64,000 bases of DNA from Synergistota bacterium (GTDB lineage Bacteria; Synergistota; GBS-1), in NCBI GenBank assembly GCA_025060595.1, contig JANXBX010000001.1:186001-250000 (forward strand), in the 5' to 3' direction. The notes under the pieces are model-generated. The model had not been told where the DNA came from and did no database searches. It worked only from the letters and a program-made list of their open reading frames with translations. The first letter of the stretch is position 1. Each line of letters starts with the position of its first letter. Positions 33,855-42,992 of this stretch are shown here, piece by piece. The position numbers were made by a program, and so were the translations under genes.

Positions 33855-36190
33855 AGCTTGACTTTGAAAAGATAATGATACTAGATGGAGCAATGGGCAC
33901 AGAGCTATACAAGAGAGGACTTCCCTCCACAGCCATACCTGAGGAGCTCAACCTCTCAAACCCAGAAATAGTAAAAGAGGTTCACAAGGCCTACGTAGAA
34001 GCAGGAGCTGACATAATAACTACAAACTCCTTTGGAGGAAACAGAATAAAGCTCCAAAGCAAAGGGCTTTCTCACAAACTCTACGAGATAAATAAAAAGG
34101 CTGCTGAGATAGCTAAAGAGGCCTCAGCAGGGAAATCTTTAGTAGCAGGTTCCTTAGGTCCTTTAGGTAGAATGATTGAACCCTTGGGGGATCTATCCTT
34201 TGAGGAAGCAGTAAGCATCTTTAAGGAACAAGGATTAGCGCTTGCCGATGGAGGGGTTGACCTTTTTCTTATTGAAACAGCCATAGACATAATGGAGGTA
34301 AAAGCAGCAATACTAGGGTTAAGGGAACTTCCCATTAAGAAGCCTATAATATGCTCTTTAACCTTTACAGAGGGAACCCTTACAGTAACTGGAACATCGC
34401 CTTCCGTAGGAGCGGTAAGCTTAACCTCCTGGAGGGTTAACGGATTAGGAGCAAACTGTGGAACTAATCCCTTTATATTTCCAGAGATAATAAAAGAAAT
34501 GGCAAGCTATACGGAAATCCCAATAATAGCATATCCCAATGCTGGTCCTCCTGAAAAGTGGGATGAGGTTCCTCCAGAAAAGTTCTTGGAACTTGGACTC
34601 GAAATTTATAATTCTGGAGCCAACATCATAGGAGGTTGTTGCGGAACCACACCCTTCCACATAAGTTTGCTTGCAAAGGAAATTAAAGGTAAAAGAGTAG
34701 TAAAAAGATCCTTAAGAAAAGGGATTTTCCTTACAAGTAGATCCAAAATAGTTGTTTGTGATGACAGTAAAACTATAGTGATAGGGGAAAGAATAAATCC
34801 CTCTGGAAGAAAAGCTCTTGCAGAAGAGCTAAAACAAGGTAAGTTTGAAACTTTAAAAAGAGACGCTATAGAACAAGAGCTTGCAGGAGCTGACCTTATA
34901 GATTTAAATGTAGGCGTTCCTGAAACAGATAGAAAGGCTTTGATGAGAAAAGCAACCATTGAGCTTCTTAAGATAATAAGCTCGCCTCTATCCTTTGATA
35001 GCGATGATCCGGAAGTCATAGAAGCTGGTTTAAAGATATATCCAGGAAAGCCTATTTTAAACTCAACAACAGCGAAAAAAGAGGCATTAGAGAAAACACT
35101 ACCTTTGGCCCAAAAGTATGGAGCCGTAATAATAGGACTTACCATAACTGAAAAGGGCATACCTGAAAGCGTAGAAGAGAGAGTTAAAGCAGCCTACAAA
35201 ATAATCGAAGCAGCCCAGTTTTATGGAATTCCCCCACAAGAGGTTATTATCGACCCATTAACTTTACCAGCTGGAGCTCAGGATCCAACTATAACCTTAG
35301 AAACCATAAGAAGGCTTAACAAAGATGGAATTAAAACTATCTTAGGAATATCAAACGTCTCTCATGGCTTACCAGGGAGAGAAATCCTAAACTCAGCATT
35401 CCTAGCTATGGCCATTTCGGCTGGACTATCTTTCGCTATAATAAATCCCCTTAAAAAAGAGCTTATGGAAACTGTACTCGCTTCAGACGCATTAACCGGC
35501 AAAGATAAAAAGGGAGAGAGATTTATAAGACTGATAGGTCCTAAAAGAGAAGAAAAAGAGTTAAGGGTTTCCGACCTAACCTTAAAGGAACTAATAATAA
35601 GGGGTGAATCTGAAAGTGCTTCTAAAGAAGCGGAAAGGCTTATAAAATCTGGAGAGGAGCCTTTTTCAATAATAGAAAAATACGTCATACCAGGTCTCGA
35701 AGATGTTGGAGAAAAGTATGAAAAAAAGATCTACTTTTTACCACAACTTATAGCCTCTGCAGAAGCTGCAAGTTCGGTATTCGAGACAGTTAAGGCATTT
35801 TCTCTAAGGACTAACTCTCGAAAAGGAAGGATAGTTATGGCAACCGTTGAAGGAGACCTTCACGACCTCGGGAAAAAGATAGTAGGACTTGTTCTTGAAA
35901 GCTTCGGATACGAGATAATAGATCTCGGAAAGGATGTTCCAGCAACAGAGGTTTTAAGGAAGTCACAAGAATTAAAACCCGACGTCGTTGGATTAAGCTG
36001 TCTAATGACAACAACGCTTGATAATATGAAAAAAACTGTAAGGCTAATTAAAGAAAACCTACCAGAGATAAAGATCATGGTAGGAGGAGCGGCGGTAAAT
36101 GAAGGCTTTGCAAAAGCCTGTGGTGCCGATGGATATGGTAAAGATCCTTTTCAAGCTGTTGAGCTAGTCAGAAGGTGGATTAAAAGATGA
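33851..36190 (+). CDS. metH: Cobalamin-dependent methionine synthase without activation domain
   Basis: 779 residues. Domain order: homocysteine-binding barrel (about 1-290, with LDGAMGTELY and the zinc ligands GGCCGTTP), pterin-binding domain (about 300-570, GERINPSGRK, DLNVGVPE), cap (about 580-650) and B12-binding domain (about 660-779, GDLHDLGKKIV with the cobalt-ligating histidine). The fourth, activation domain is missing and is supplied by the preceding gene. It starts at TTG following GGGGTGATG. The next gene starts in the metH stop (ATGA overlap). Confidence 0.96.
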   Translation: MKLDFEKIMILDGAMGTELYKRGLPSTAIPEELNLSNPEIVKEVHKAYVEAGADIITTNSFGGNRIKLQSKGLSHKLYEINKKAAEIAKEASAGKSLVAGSLGPLGRMIEPLGDLSFEEAVSIFKEQGLALADGGVDLFLIETAIDIMEVKAAILGLRELPIKKPIICSLTFTEGTLTVTGTSPSVGAVSLTSWRVNGLGANCGTNPFIFPEIIKEMASYTEIPIIAYPNAGPPEKWDEVPPEKFLELGLEIYNSGANIIGGCCGTTPFHISLLAKEIKGKRVVKRSLRKGIFLTSRSKIVVCDDSKTIVIGERINPSGRKALAEELKQGKFETLKRDAIEQELAGADLIDLNVGVPETDRKALMRKATIELLKIISSPLSFDSDDPEVIEAGLKIYPGKPILNSTTAKKEALEKTLPLAQKYGAVIIGLTITEKGIPESVEERVKAAYKIIEAAQFYGIPPQEVIIDPLTLPAGAQDPTITLETIRRLNKDGIKTILGISNVSHGLPGREILNSAFLAMAISAGLSFAIINPLKKELMETVLASDALTGKDKKGERFIRLIGPKREEKELRVSDLTLKELIIRGESESASKEAERLIKSGEEPFSIIEKYVIPGLEDVGEKYEKKIYFLPQLIASAEAASSVFETVKAFSLRTNSRKGRIVMATVEGDLHDLGKKIVGLVLESFGYEIIDLGKDVPATEVLRKSQELKPDVVGLSCLMTTTLDNMKKTVRLIKENLPEIKIMVGGAAVNEGFAKACGADGYGKDPFQAVELVRRWIKR

Positions 36191-37353
36191 CAGTTGAAGA
36201 AGAGTTTACTATATATGAGGGCACCCCTTATCACGTTGGTTTTCCAGATGTGGAAAAAGCTCCCAATGGAGACATAATAGTTGTATTTAGATTGGGAAGT
36301 GCACACGTTTGGGGAAGAGACGGAAAGATATACTTATCAAGAAGCAAGGACAAGGGCAAAACCTGGGAAACAAAAGAAGCTCTCCATATACCAGGAAGAT
36401 TTATCAAATATGAAGGAGAATACAGGCTTCTTTCCGATGATAGGGATCCCTCTATTAAAGCCCTCTCAAATGGGAAAATGATATTAAGCTGGTTTCACTG
36501 GGGAGAAGGAGACAGAGATAATCCAACCAGCTCGATTTATATATCTATAAGCAATGATAATGGAGAAACATGGGAAGATCCACGCTTAGTCTTTTTTAAC
36601 GGAGCAACATCAGACAAGATACTGGAAGCAGAAAAGGGTCTTCTTTTTCTTCCAGCTTATGGAACATTAAGTGAAAGTTACTCATCAGCATTTCTTATAA
36701 TAAGCGAAAACTATGGGGAAACTTGGGAGGAAAAACCGATAGTTATAGTTAATGGAAACAAATTTAGAATAAACTTCTACGAACCAGCAATAGCTAAGGT
36801 AAATGAAAAAGAGCTTATTTGTGTCTTAAGAACAGACATAGGACCCTTATACTTGTCTCGATCCAAAGATAACGGAGAGACATGGAGCGAACCTGAGCCA
36901 TTACCTTTCTACGGGCATGCACCTCATTTACTTAAGCTAATTAACGGAGACTTAATCTTGAGTTTCAGAGATGTGGAACTATATTTCACAGAAAAATGGT
37001 TCTGGGAAAAGCTCCTTTACAACTTAGGACTAAGAGAAGAAAATCCCTCCTCTCCATTTCCTAAGGGTGAGCTTCTTCCTGAAACTACAGTAATAGTCAA
37101 AGCTTCTCCCCCAGAATACAACTTTAAAAATAGCGAAAAGAAAATAATATATAAACCAAAGGGATATATAATGGAAAATGGGGATATCCTCTTTGGAGAT
37201 TCGGGATATCCTTCAGCGATTGAGCTTGAGGATAATAAGATTCTCTTTGTTTTATACGAAGCCCCTTACGGATATAGAGGGAAATACAGCCCTTGGAGCA
37301 GAATAATAGGAATAAAGATAGAAATAGGAGAACCCGGGAGAGGTGATAAATAA
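36187..37353 (+). CDS. Cytoplasmic sialidase-like beta-propeller protein with Asp-box repeats
   Basis: 388 residues without signal peptide. Four Asp boxes of the S-x-D-x-G-x-T-W type are visible: [28 protein letters not shown] (variant) and [10 protein letters not shown]. An early VVFRLGSAH segment stands where sialidases have the FRIP arginine, and YEPAI is similar to the glutamate region. It could be an exo-sialidase or an unrelated glycoside-binding BNR protein; the lack of a signal peptide argues for intracellular use on imported material. It is translationally coupled to metH and followed by a chemoreceptor. Function uncertain. Confidence 0.8.
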   Translation: MTVEEEFTIYEGTPYHVGFPDVEKAPNGDIIVVFRLGSAHVWGRDGKIYLSRSKDKGKTWETKEALHIPGRFIKYEGEYRLLSDDRDPSIKALSNGKMILSWFHWGEGDRDNPTSSIYISISNDNGETWEDPRLVFFNGATSDKILEAEKGLLFLPAYGTLSESYSSAFLIISENYGETWEEKPIVIVNGNKFRINFYEPAIAKVNEKELICVLRTDIGPLYLSRSKDNGETWSEPEPLPFYGHAPHLLKLINGDLILSFRDVELYFTEKWFWEKLLYNLGLREENPSSPFPKGELLPETTVIVKASPPEYNFKNSEKKIIYKPKGYIMENGDILFGDSGYPSAIELEDNKILFVLYEAPYGYRGKYSPWSRIIGIKIEIGEPGRGDK

Positions 37354-37354
37354 A

Positions 37355-38221
37355 ATGTATAAAGGTGTAATTTTTGTCGGAGGAGGAAAGGGCGCCTTAA
37401 GTTTGCTCAAGCAATTTAAAAAACTAAACCTAAATATATCTGGAGTAATGGATGTAAGACCAGATGCTCCAGCGGTACTCGAAGCTAAAAAATATGGCAT
37501 ATTCACAACTACTAAGCTAGATGAGCTTTTGTCCCGTCCTCATGACCTAATAATAGAAGTAACTGGAAAAGAAGAGGTAGTAGAAGAAGTGGAAAGAAAA
37601 AGAGCGCCTCACGTAAGCTTGATTAAATCAAAAGATGCAAGATTCATATGGGATATAATAGAGCGCGAAGAGAAAGAAAAGGAGCTATTAATAGAGCAAA
37701 TAAAACTTCTAAGCGAAACAAAAGGAAGTATAGAATACTCTCTACCAGCTGTTTTAAAACTTTCGGAAACGTTACCTAAAGAAACAGAGGAAGTTAAAAA
37801 CGTATCTACATTTCTAACAAGCAGAATAGAAAATCTTATAAACGAAGCTGAAAAGCTCAACGGTATAATTAAATCTATACAAGGAATAGCAAAACAGACT
37901 AAAATGATAGGTCTTAATGCATCCATTGAGGCAGCAAGAGCAGGAGAATTGGGTAGAGGCTTCGCCGTTGTCGCAAGCGAAGTAAGCAAACTTGCAGACC
38001 AAAGCTCAAGTTCAGCCGGTGAGATATCAAACACCTTAAACTATTTGAAACAAAATATATTATCTCTCAAAGATCCTGTAGAAAACATAAAAGAAACCAT
38101 TGAAAGATGCAATATCCTAGCAGAGGAACTTAAATCTACCGCAACTACACTAAAGAATGCCATAACAGCGCTTCTTCAAATAGAGGAAAAGCTTTTAACC
38201 TTGACCAGAAACGGAGCTTAA
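37355..38221 (+). CDS. Soluble methyl-accepting chemotaxis protein with N-terminal Rossmann-like domain
   Basis: 288 residues, no membrane segment. Residues 1-about 105 look like a nucleotide-binding domain: [29 protein letters not shown] and [16 protein letters not shown], resembling the N-terminal domains seen in some signalling proteins and dehydrogenase folds. The remainder is a short helical receptor with the highly conserved hairpin tip [22 protein letters not shown] and [13 protein letters not shown] 37355 follows AGGTGA. It lies in the metH-BNR run and ends 19 bases before tRNA-Pro. It may report NAD(P) or another ligand to CheA; this is inference. Confidence 0.88.
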   Translation: MYKGVIFVGGGKGALSLLKQFKKLNLNISGVMDVRPDAPAVLEAKKYGIFTTTKLDELLSRPHDLIIEVTGKEEVVEEVERKRAPHVSLIKSKDARFIWDIIEREEKEKELLIEQIKLLSETKGSIEYSLPAVLKLSETLPKETEEVKNVSTFLTSRIENLINEAEKLNGIIKSIQGIAKQTKMIGLNASIEAARAGELGRGFAVVASEVSKLADQSSSSAGEISNTLNYLKQNILSLKDPVENIKETIERCNILAEELKSTATTLKNAITALLQIEEKLLTLTRNGA

Positions 38222-38239
38222 GGTAAAATAAGCGCAGGT

Positions 38240-38317
38240 CGGGGTGTAGCGCAGACTGGTTAGCGCGCCTGCTTCGGGAGCAGGAGGTCACCGGTTCGAG
38301 TCCGGTCACCCCGACCA
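38240..38317 (+). tRNA. tRNA-Pro (anticodon CGG)
   Basis: Cloverleaf with acceptor stem CGGGGTG/CACCCCG, D arm GCGCAGACTGGTTAGCGC, anticodon stem CCTGC/GCAGG with loop TTCGGGA, T arm ACCGG TTCGAGT CCGGT, discriminator A and encoded CCA. The anticodon CGG reads CCG proline codons. It sits 19 bases after the chemoreceptor gene and six bases before the 3' end of a convergent gene, with no terminator between. Confidence 0.97.
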
Positions 38318-38322
38318 TGCTT

Positions 38323-39078
38323 TTAATAACAATCTACATAAATAGTGCTACCTTGAACAGAAACTACATTAATTGGTAGACCAGCTACCTTCAAGCTCTG
38401 GGCAACACTATTTACATCCCCAGAGTAGAGGAACTCTATGACCGCCTGTCCTCCACCATATGAGGTTATTCTGACGTTTCGAGCACCAGGAAATCCTCTA
38501 ATCTTCTCATAAACGCTATTAACCAAGCCATAGTCAGAAGCACCCCTTAAAACAACACGAGCTATTCCAGAAAAATCCCCTGGTTGTTGAGCTCCTATTA
38601 AAAAGGAAGCAGCTTTTGACGCCGCATCTATAAGAGCCTTACGTTGTGCTTCTTCACCAGTATAACCAACCGCTTTAGCAGAAAAGGCTTGACTCAACAA
38701 AAAACGAGCATCCTTTGCCCTATAAGCTTGGATGGAAAGAGAAGCTGTAGCTGTGTATAAGTTAAACTCGTTTAAACGCGGCTCCTCAAGCTGAGCTCTA
38801 CCTCTAACAAAATATGCGATATTATAGGTACTTCCTAACTTCATTATTGCTTCAGCATTACCTTGAAGAGCAAGTATAGCCGCTTGACTTTTCTTTATAC
38901 TCTCAAGCTGATCCCTTTCAACCACATTATAACCCGCATTTATAAGGGCTTCCATAACTTTCGACTCAGCAAGAGAGTTATTAAATATAACCGCAACTCT
39001 TCCATCCCTAGGAAGAGAAGCAAAGGCCTCCCCTACAAAAGCAAAAAGAAAAACTAAGAGGATTATTAGTCTTCTCAT
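38323..39078 (-). CDS. Exported protein with FlgT-like repeat domains, unknown function
   Basis: 251 residues with a signal peptide (MRRLIILLVFLFAFVGEAFA). The mature protein has a GRVAVIFNNS strand, VVERDQLESIKKSQAA, an AYFVRGRAQLEE segment, and a C-terminal GxxxV-type strand-helix-strand repeat (NVRITSYGGGQAVIEFLYSGDVNSVAQSL). Similar pairs are seen in FlgT- and TolB-N-like domains. Last gene of a five-gene exported cluster; its ATG overlaps the stop of the preceding gene. No enzyme motif. Periplasmic or outer-membrane associated. Confidence 0.75.
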   Translation of the reverse strand: MRRLIILLVFLFAFVGEAFASLPRDGRVAVIFNNSLAESKVMEALINAGYNVVERDQLESIKKSQAAILALQGNAEAIMKLGSTYNIAYFVRGRAQLEEPRLNEFNLYTATASLSIQAYRAKDARFLLSQAFSAKAVGYTGEEAQRKALIDAASKAASFLIGAQQPGDFSGIARVVLRGASDYGLVNSVYEKIRGFPGARNVRITSYGGGQAVIEFLYSGDVNSVAQSLKVAGLPINVVSVQGSTIYVDCY

Positions 39079-40481
39079 TACATAGCACCTACTTCCTTAA
39101 GCTTACTCTTTACAGGCTCATAGTTAGGATTAATAGTAAGCGCCTTTTTCCACCACTTTATTCCCTCGTCTTTCCTTCCCATTTCGTAATATACTCTGCC
39201 TAACCAATAGCAAGCTACATAGTTACCATTATAAGCATCAAAAGCAAGCTTATAGTTCTGAATTGCAAGAGAATAATTTCCCTTAGAATAATTGTAGTAA
39301 CCAGCTTTGTGCAACCTTATAAGATTAGTTTTTAAACCTTGATCTATAGGCCATAGCTCTATTACCTCTATAGTTGTCCCCGTATTAAGTATGGAGCTAC
39401 TCTGAGATGGTGGTGGAGGCGGTGGCGGCGGTGGTGGCTGAGTACCTCCTCCTTGCTGTGATGGCGGTTGTGAAGATGGCGGAGGTGGCGGAAGTACACT
39501 TCCAGCAGAGCTTGGAGTAGTTTCAGGGCCAACTGTTAACCTTGGCCTTAGCTTTATATTCTCTATAGCAGAAGCATCAAATATTGGCTCGACTTTATCT
39601 CCTCTCATGACTCCCTTACCCTTGATTACACTTGCTATGGAATATTGGGGGAAAACCTCCTCAACTTGAAGAATAGCTATATAATACTTTTCAACACCAA
39701 GAAGCTCTCCTCTAATGCCACGTATAGGCTCACCCTCGATATAAACTGCAAAATAACTTCCAACCGTTACACCCGCATTAGCTTCTCCTGCATCTATATA
39801 AACTCTGTTCCCCTCATCCCTTATCACATGATATATCATTTTCCCACCACGTGCTCTCATGGCCCCGATTTTTTTAACTATCTTTTCTATACATTGACGT
39901 GTAGCAGCAGCAAGTATTCCTTCCTCCTCGCTTTGGCCATACAGTAATCCCCCAAAGGCTATCCCACCAGCACTACGAGTAGCCTGACCTGTTTCTTTAG
40001 CCACAAGTAATATTTCACCAGTCTCCACACTTATCATTCTGATGTCTAAAGTAACATTAGCTTCTGACTCCCCTACAGCTATCCCGCCAAGCTGAGGAAT
40101 AGGAATAATTCCTCCCTTTTTCTTCAAAGTAAATTGAGTTATGCTACCAGTTATAATAGCTTCGACTCCCAAAAGCTTCCCCAATTGAGCAGCAGTAGAA
40201 GCATCAACTAATCCCGCTTGAGCAAGCTTATGTTCCCTCGCGATCGCCTCTAAACGGCTTCTTTCTACTATAGAGAACATCTGCGTTTTCCAAAGCTCGG
40301 TTATAAACATATCAGTTATCGCTCTTCTCACAGCTTCAACCTGGGAACTTTCAGGTCCTGTTACATTATTACTAAAATCTACAACAGCGATTCTCATTTT
40401 ATCAGAAGCTCCAAAAGCAACGGAAACCAAACAACACAGTACGCTAAAAATAATAATCACCCATAAACCAAATTTCTTCAT
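39078..40481 (-). CDS. Exported CsgG-family protein with FlgT C-terminal-like domain, proline-rich linker and TPR
   Basis: 467 residues. The signal peptide (to about 25) is followed by a CsgG-type domain (about 27-215: RIAVVDFSNN, FSIVERSRLEAI, EAIITGSITQF, ETGEILLV), which in CsgG forms an outer-membrane secretion channel. A FlgT-C-like SH3-type domain follows (about 225-310: VYIDAGEANAGVTVGSYFAVY, KYYIAILQVEEV). Then comes a linker with ten consecutive prolines (about 325-375) and two TPR-like units (about 395-460: GYYNYSKGNYSLAIQNYKLA and YWLGRVYYEMGRKDEGIKWW). No lipoprotein cysteine is evident. Scaffold or channel in an envelope complex; no flagellar genes are nearby. Confidence 0.8.
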   Translation of the reverse strand: MKKFGLWVIIIFSVLCCLVSVAFGASDKMRIAVVDFSNNVTGPESSQVEAVRRAITDMFITELWKTQMFSIVERSRLEAIAREHKLAQAGLVDASTAAQLGKLLGVEAIITGSITQFTLKKKGGIIPIPQLGGIAVGESEANVTLDIRMISVETGEILLVAKETGQATRSAGGIAFGGLLYGQSEEEGILAAATRQCIEKIVKKIGAMRARGGKMIYHVIRDEGNRVYIDAGEANAGVTVGSYFAVYIEGEPIRGIRGELLGVEKYYIAILQVEEVFPQYSIASVIKGKGVMRGDKVEPIFDASAIENIKLRPRLTVGPETTPSSAGSVLPPPPPSSQPPSQQGGGTQPPPPPPPPPPSQSSSILNTGTTIEVIELWPIDQGLKTNLIRLHKAGYYNYSKGNYSLAIQNYKLAFDAYNGNYVACYWLGRVYYEMGRKDEGIKWWKKALTINPNYEPVKSKLKEVGAM

Positions 40482-40499
40482 AACCGTTACCCTCCCCTC

Positions 40500-40946
40500 C
40501 TACTGAACCTCTACACTATACTCTAACAGTTCCTTTAAAGGTATCTTCAAAACTATTCTATAAAACTTTCCATCAAAAATTTCCTCAGTCACATAACCTC
40601 CTCCAACTACACCCTTTATCTTCACACTTTTATACCCCTTAGGAAGAGGATAATTAAGCTGATATAAAAGAAAGAGAGCATTTCTTTGGGCTATTAACAC
40701 TGCCGCTCTTCGGGCAAGAAGCTTAGCTTGTGCCTCCGTTTCATACTTTTCTGGAACCATTCCTATACCTTTTACAATAACCATCTTCTCTTCCCAGTCT
40801 ATGCTACCCCATGGAAAACCTTCCAAGGCAAGATTACCCTCATTAAATCTTCTTAAAAGCTCAATGTCTACATTGTAAGGAACAGCATAGACTGGGAAAG
40901 AAAAAAATAAAAATAAAGGGAGAAGGGTAATAACTACCTTCTTCAA
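40500..40946 (-). CDS. Exported LPP20-like protein, short
   Basis: 148 residues with signal peptide (MKKVVITLLPLFLFFSFPVYA). The mature part has DWEEKMVIVKGIGMVPEK and TEAQAKLLARRAAVLIAQRNAL, the alanine/arginine-rich helix typical of LPP20/FlgP-like proteins, then a strand pair at the C-terminus. The same helix pattern occurs in the 280-residue protein at 42098-42940. It lies between two other exported genes, overlapping the upstream one by four bases. Probably part of one envelope complex; function unknown. Confidence 0.75.
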   Translation of the reverse strand: MKKVVITLLPLFLFFSFPVYAVPYNVDIELLRRFNEGNLALEGFPWGSIDWEEKMVIVKGIGMVPEKYETEAQAKLLARRAAVLIAQRNALFLLYQLNYPLPKGYKSVKIKGVVGGGYVTEEIFDGKFYRIVLKIPLKELLEYSVEVQ

Positions 40947-42091
40947 ATACCTCCCCCTCCTGGTTTTAACTTACAAATTATATTATTTGCTGTAAAGTTT
41001 ACAATCTCCAAACCTAGCTCCTCAAGACGAACCGCTAAGTCTTCAGAATTACCTTCAAAATTAACATCCATTACAAGGTTACCATCGGTAAAGCTTCTCT
41101 GATATACCCCAACAACCCCCTTAAACTTCTCTATCTCACCTTTGATCTTACGAGCCTGAGTAAAGTTTATTCCTTCTACCCTAACCTGTATTGTCCTTCC
41201 AGCGATTCCCTTACCCGTCTGGCCAAGCATAGCATAGGCAACTTCATAAATGAGCTTCTTCGCTGCCTCAGTAGCAGCCTCCCTTAAGGCCTTCATGGCA
41301 GCATCATCAACGCTTAAACCAATACTTCTAACAGAAGGTATAGCAACCCCTAATATCTTCCCGGTCTGGGTTATTATGGCCTCTATGCTAAGTTGAGCCT
41401 GAACTCCATAAAGTTTTTGACCTGAAACTACTTGAGATGTATAAGGAACCGCCATAGCCTTACCGGATATAACCACATCGGCATCATGTCTTTTAGCAAG
41501 CTCTATCAATCTAGATTTGTCTCCGGTCAAGGCTGCTTCTGTTGCTTCTCTACGCCTGTTAACGTCCACCTGACCAGGATCAACTATATGATATCCAGCA
41601 TTTTGAAAGATACTTAATATAGTAGACTCACTAACTGAGAGAAAAGGGGTTTTCCCATCTATGTTTTCAGCTATACAAACCATTAAAACTGGATTACCCA
41701 AGGTATCAATGACCACAGGTCCTAAAACATCGTTTAACTTAGTTAAGGCAACTGTCGCTTTCATTTTAACTTTTATCATCCCGTCTTCTTCCCATCTACT
41801 AAGGACCTTATAGTCAGTGACGAGCCCCTTAGACTGAGCCATAACTTTATCTCTTATAACCTGAAAGTTTTCCATTTCCGTTATTCCTTGAATTAAAACC
41901 CCCAACCCTTGCTCTATAGCATTTCTAAAAGCATCCCTTTTCGCCTCTTCAAAGGCCCTGTTTTTATCTCCCCCTATAATAGCCCCTACTCCCTCTACAT
42001 CAAGCGTAACACTACCTTTTTCTTGCCCAACTACCACAAACGGACAAGCTAACAGAAGTGATAATAAAAGAAAAGGTAGTAAGAGCCTCAT
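40943..42091 (-). CDS. Exported FlgT-like protein
   Basis: 382 residues with signal peptide (to about residue 22). The N-terminal DVEGVGAIIGGDKNRAFEEAKRDAFRNAIEQGLGV matches the FlgT N-domain/LPP20 style. A middle domain (FQNAGYHIVDPGQVDV, AKRHDADVVISGKAMAVPYTS, AQLSIEAIITQTGKILG) resembles the FlgT middle domain. The C-terminus has repeated strand-helix-strand units. In Vibrio FlgT stabilises the flagellar H ring; here no flagellar genes accompany it, so it more likely serves another envelope structure. It overlaps the start of the next gene by four bases. Confidence 0.8.
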   Translation of the reverse strand: MRLLLPFLLLSLLLACPFVVVGQEKGSVTLDVEGVGAIIGGDKNRAFEEAKRDAFRNAIEQGLGVLIQGITEMENFQVIRDKVMAQSKGLVTDYKVLSRWEEDGMIKVKMKATVALTKLNDVLGPVVIDTLGNPVLMVCIAENIDGKTPFLSVSESTILSIFQNAGYHIVDPGQVDVNRRREATEAALTGDKSRLIELAKRHDADVVISGKAMAVPYTSQVVSGQKLYGVQAQLSIEAIITQTGKILGVAIPSVRSIGLSVDDAAMKALREAATEAAKKLIYEVAYAMLGQTGKGIAGRTIQVRVEGINFTQARKIKGEIEKFKGVVGVYQRSFTDGNLVMDVNFEGNSEDLAVRLEELGLEIVNFTANNIICKLKPGGGGI

Positions 42092-42097
42092 TCAGGC

Positions 42098-42940
42098 TCA
42101 CCTTTTCACCACTATAACATTGCAAGCGGCTCTAAAGTCATAGTTATTATTTCTTATAGCATCTGCATCCTTCTGAGAAATAACCACATCTACATTATTA
42201 GGAGAAACGGTTTGAACAGCCTTAGCCACAAGAGGCCTAGGACCCACCCTTGGATCGCCCGTTGCCCAGTTTATGTTAGTTTGATAGGCGGCCATACCGC
42301 TTGCCATGAACCTTTCCCTATCAACATGCTGAAGAGAGTAAACTTCCTTTCCATTGGGATCCAAAATTCTAAAGGTAGTAGCAGGAATCAAAGGCACTTC
42401 ACGCGCATCAAGAACAAGCCCAGTGTAGTTCGCCTTAGGTGGGGGTGGTGATACCGGTTTGGATTGGATACCCATGGTATCAGCAACAATCTTCCTCACT
42501 TTCTTAAGATATATTCTTCCCCAAACGGTGTAAATCTCCCCATCCCACTTTTCCCTAACTATCTCAACACCTTTAATCCATCCTTCCACTTCGCTTCTCA
42601 CAACATCGCTTTTAACCATAAAGTTTTCCATAAGAGTCTGACTATCTATTCTAACTCCTTTTATAGTCTCGAGTAAGTTTCTCTGAAGGTCTAAAATAGC
42701 TCCCCTCTTAGCTAGGAGTTTCCCTTGAGCTTTATTAACAGCAGTAGTCGGGGGAACAGCAGAACCCGAAGCCTCAACATAGTCCTCCGTCCAGTTAATG
42801 GTTCCGTGAGCCGTCTCTTCTATAACCTTTTCCATTTCAGCTCCCGCTTGAGCCTGAATTCCGGAAGATTGAGCGAAAGCCCCAAGTGCCATAATCCCTA
42901 ATCCTAAACATACCATTAGCCATCCTATGGGCTTCCTCAT
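42098..42940 (-). CDS. Exported LPP20/FlgP-like protein with C-terminal domain
   Basis: 280 residues with signal peptide (cleavage probably after AFA near 23). The mature protein has INWTEDYVEASGSAVPP and KAQGKLLAKRGAILDLQRNLLETIKGVRIDS, an LPP20-family signature. After a proline-rich linker (SPPPPK, about 175-182) comes TGLVLDAREVPLIPATTFRILDPNGKEVY, a domain often fused to LPP20-like proteins. First gene of the five-gene exported cluster, with a GGAGAGGAGGAG ribosome-binding site. Function unknown, probably an envelope scaffold. Confidence 0.78.
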   Translation of the reverse strand: MRKPIGWLMVCLGLGIMALGAFAQSSGIQAQAGAEMEKVIEETAHGTINWTEDYVEASGSAVPPTTAVNKAQGKLLAKRGAILDLQRNLLETIKGVRIDSQTLMENFMVKSDVVRSEVEGWIKGVEIVREKWDGEIYTVWGRIYLKKVRKIVADTMGIQSKPVSPPPPKANYTGLVLDAREVPLIPATTFRILDPNGKEVYSLQHVDRERFMASGMAAYQTNINWATGDPRVGPRPLVAKAVQTVSPNNVDVVISQKDADAIRNNNYDFRAACNVIVVKR

Positions 42941-42962
42941 ACTAGTCTCCTCCTCTCCAAAT

Positions 42963-42992
42963 TTTTATAAATTTATTTTACCACATTTACTT
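42963..42992 (-). promoter_or_regulatory. Possible promoter for the exported-protein cluster
   Basis: Minus-strand TTTTCA and TAAAAT at about 17-base spacing lie in the short gap and the 3' end of tatD, about 25 bases before the first start. Similarity to consensus is moderate. Confidence 0.35.

Noticed and set aside
39360-39500. Tandem GGTGGCGG-rich repeat resembling a minisatellite or regulatory repeat
   Set aside because: It encodes the proline-rich linker of the CsgG-family protein in frame and needs no other explanation.
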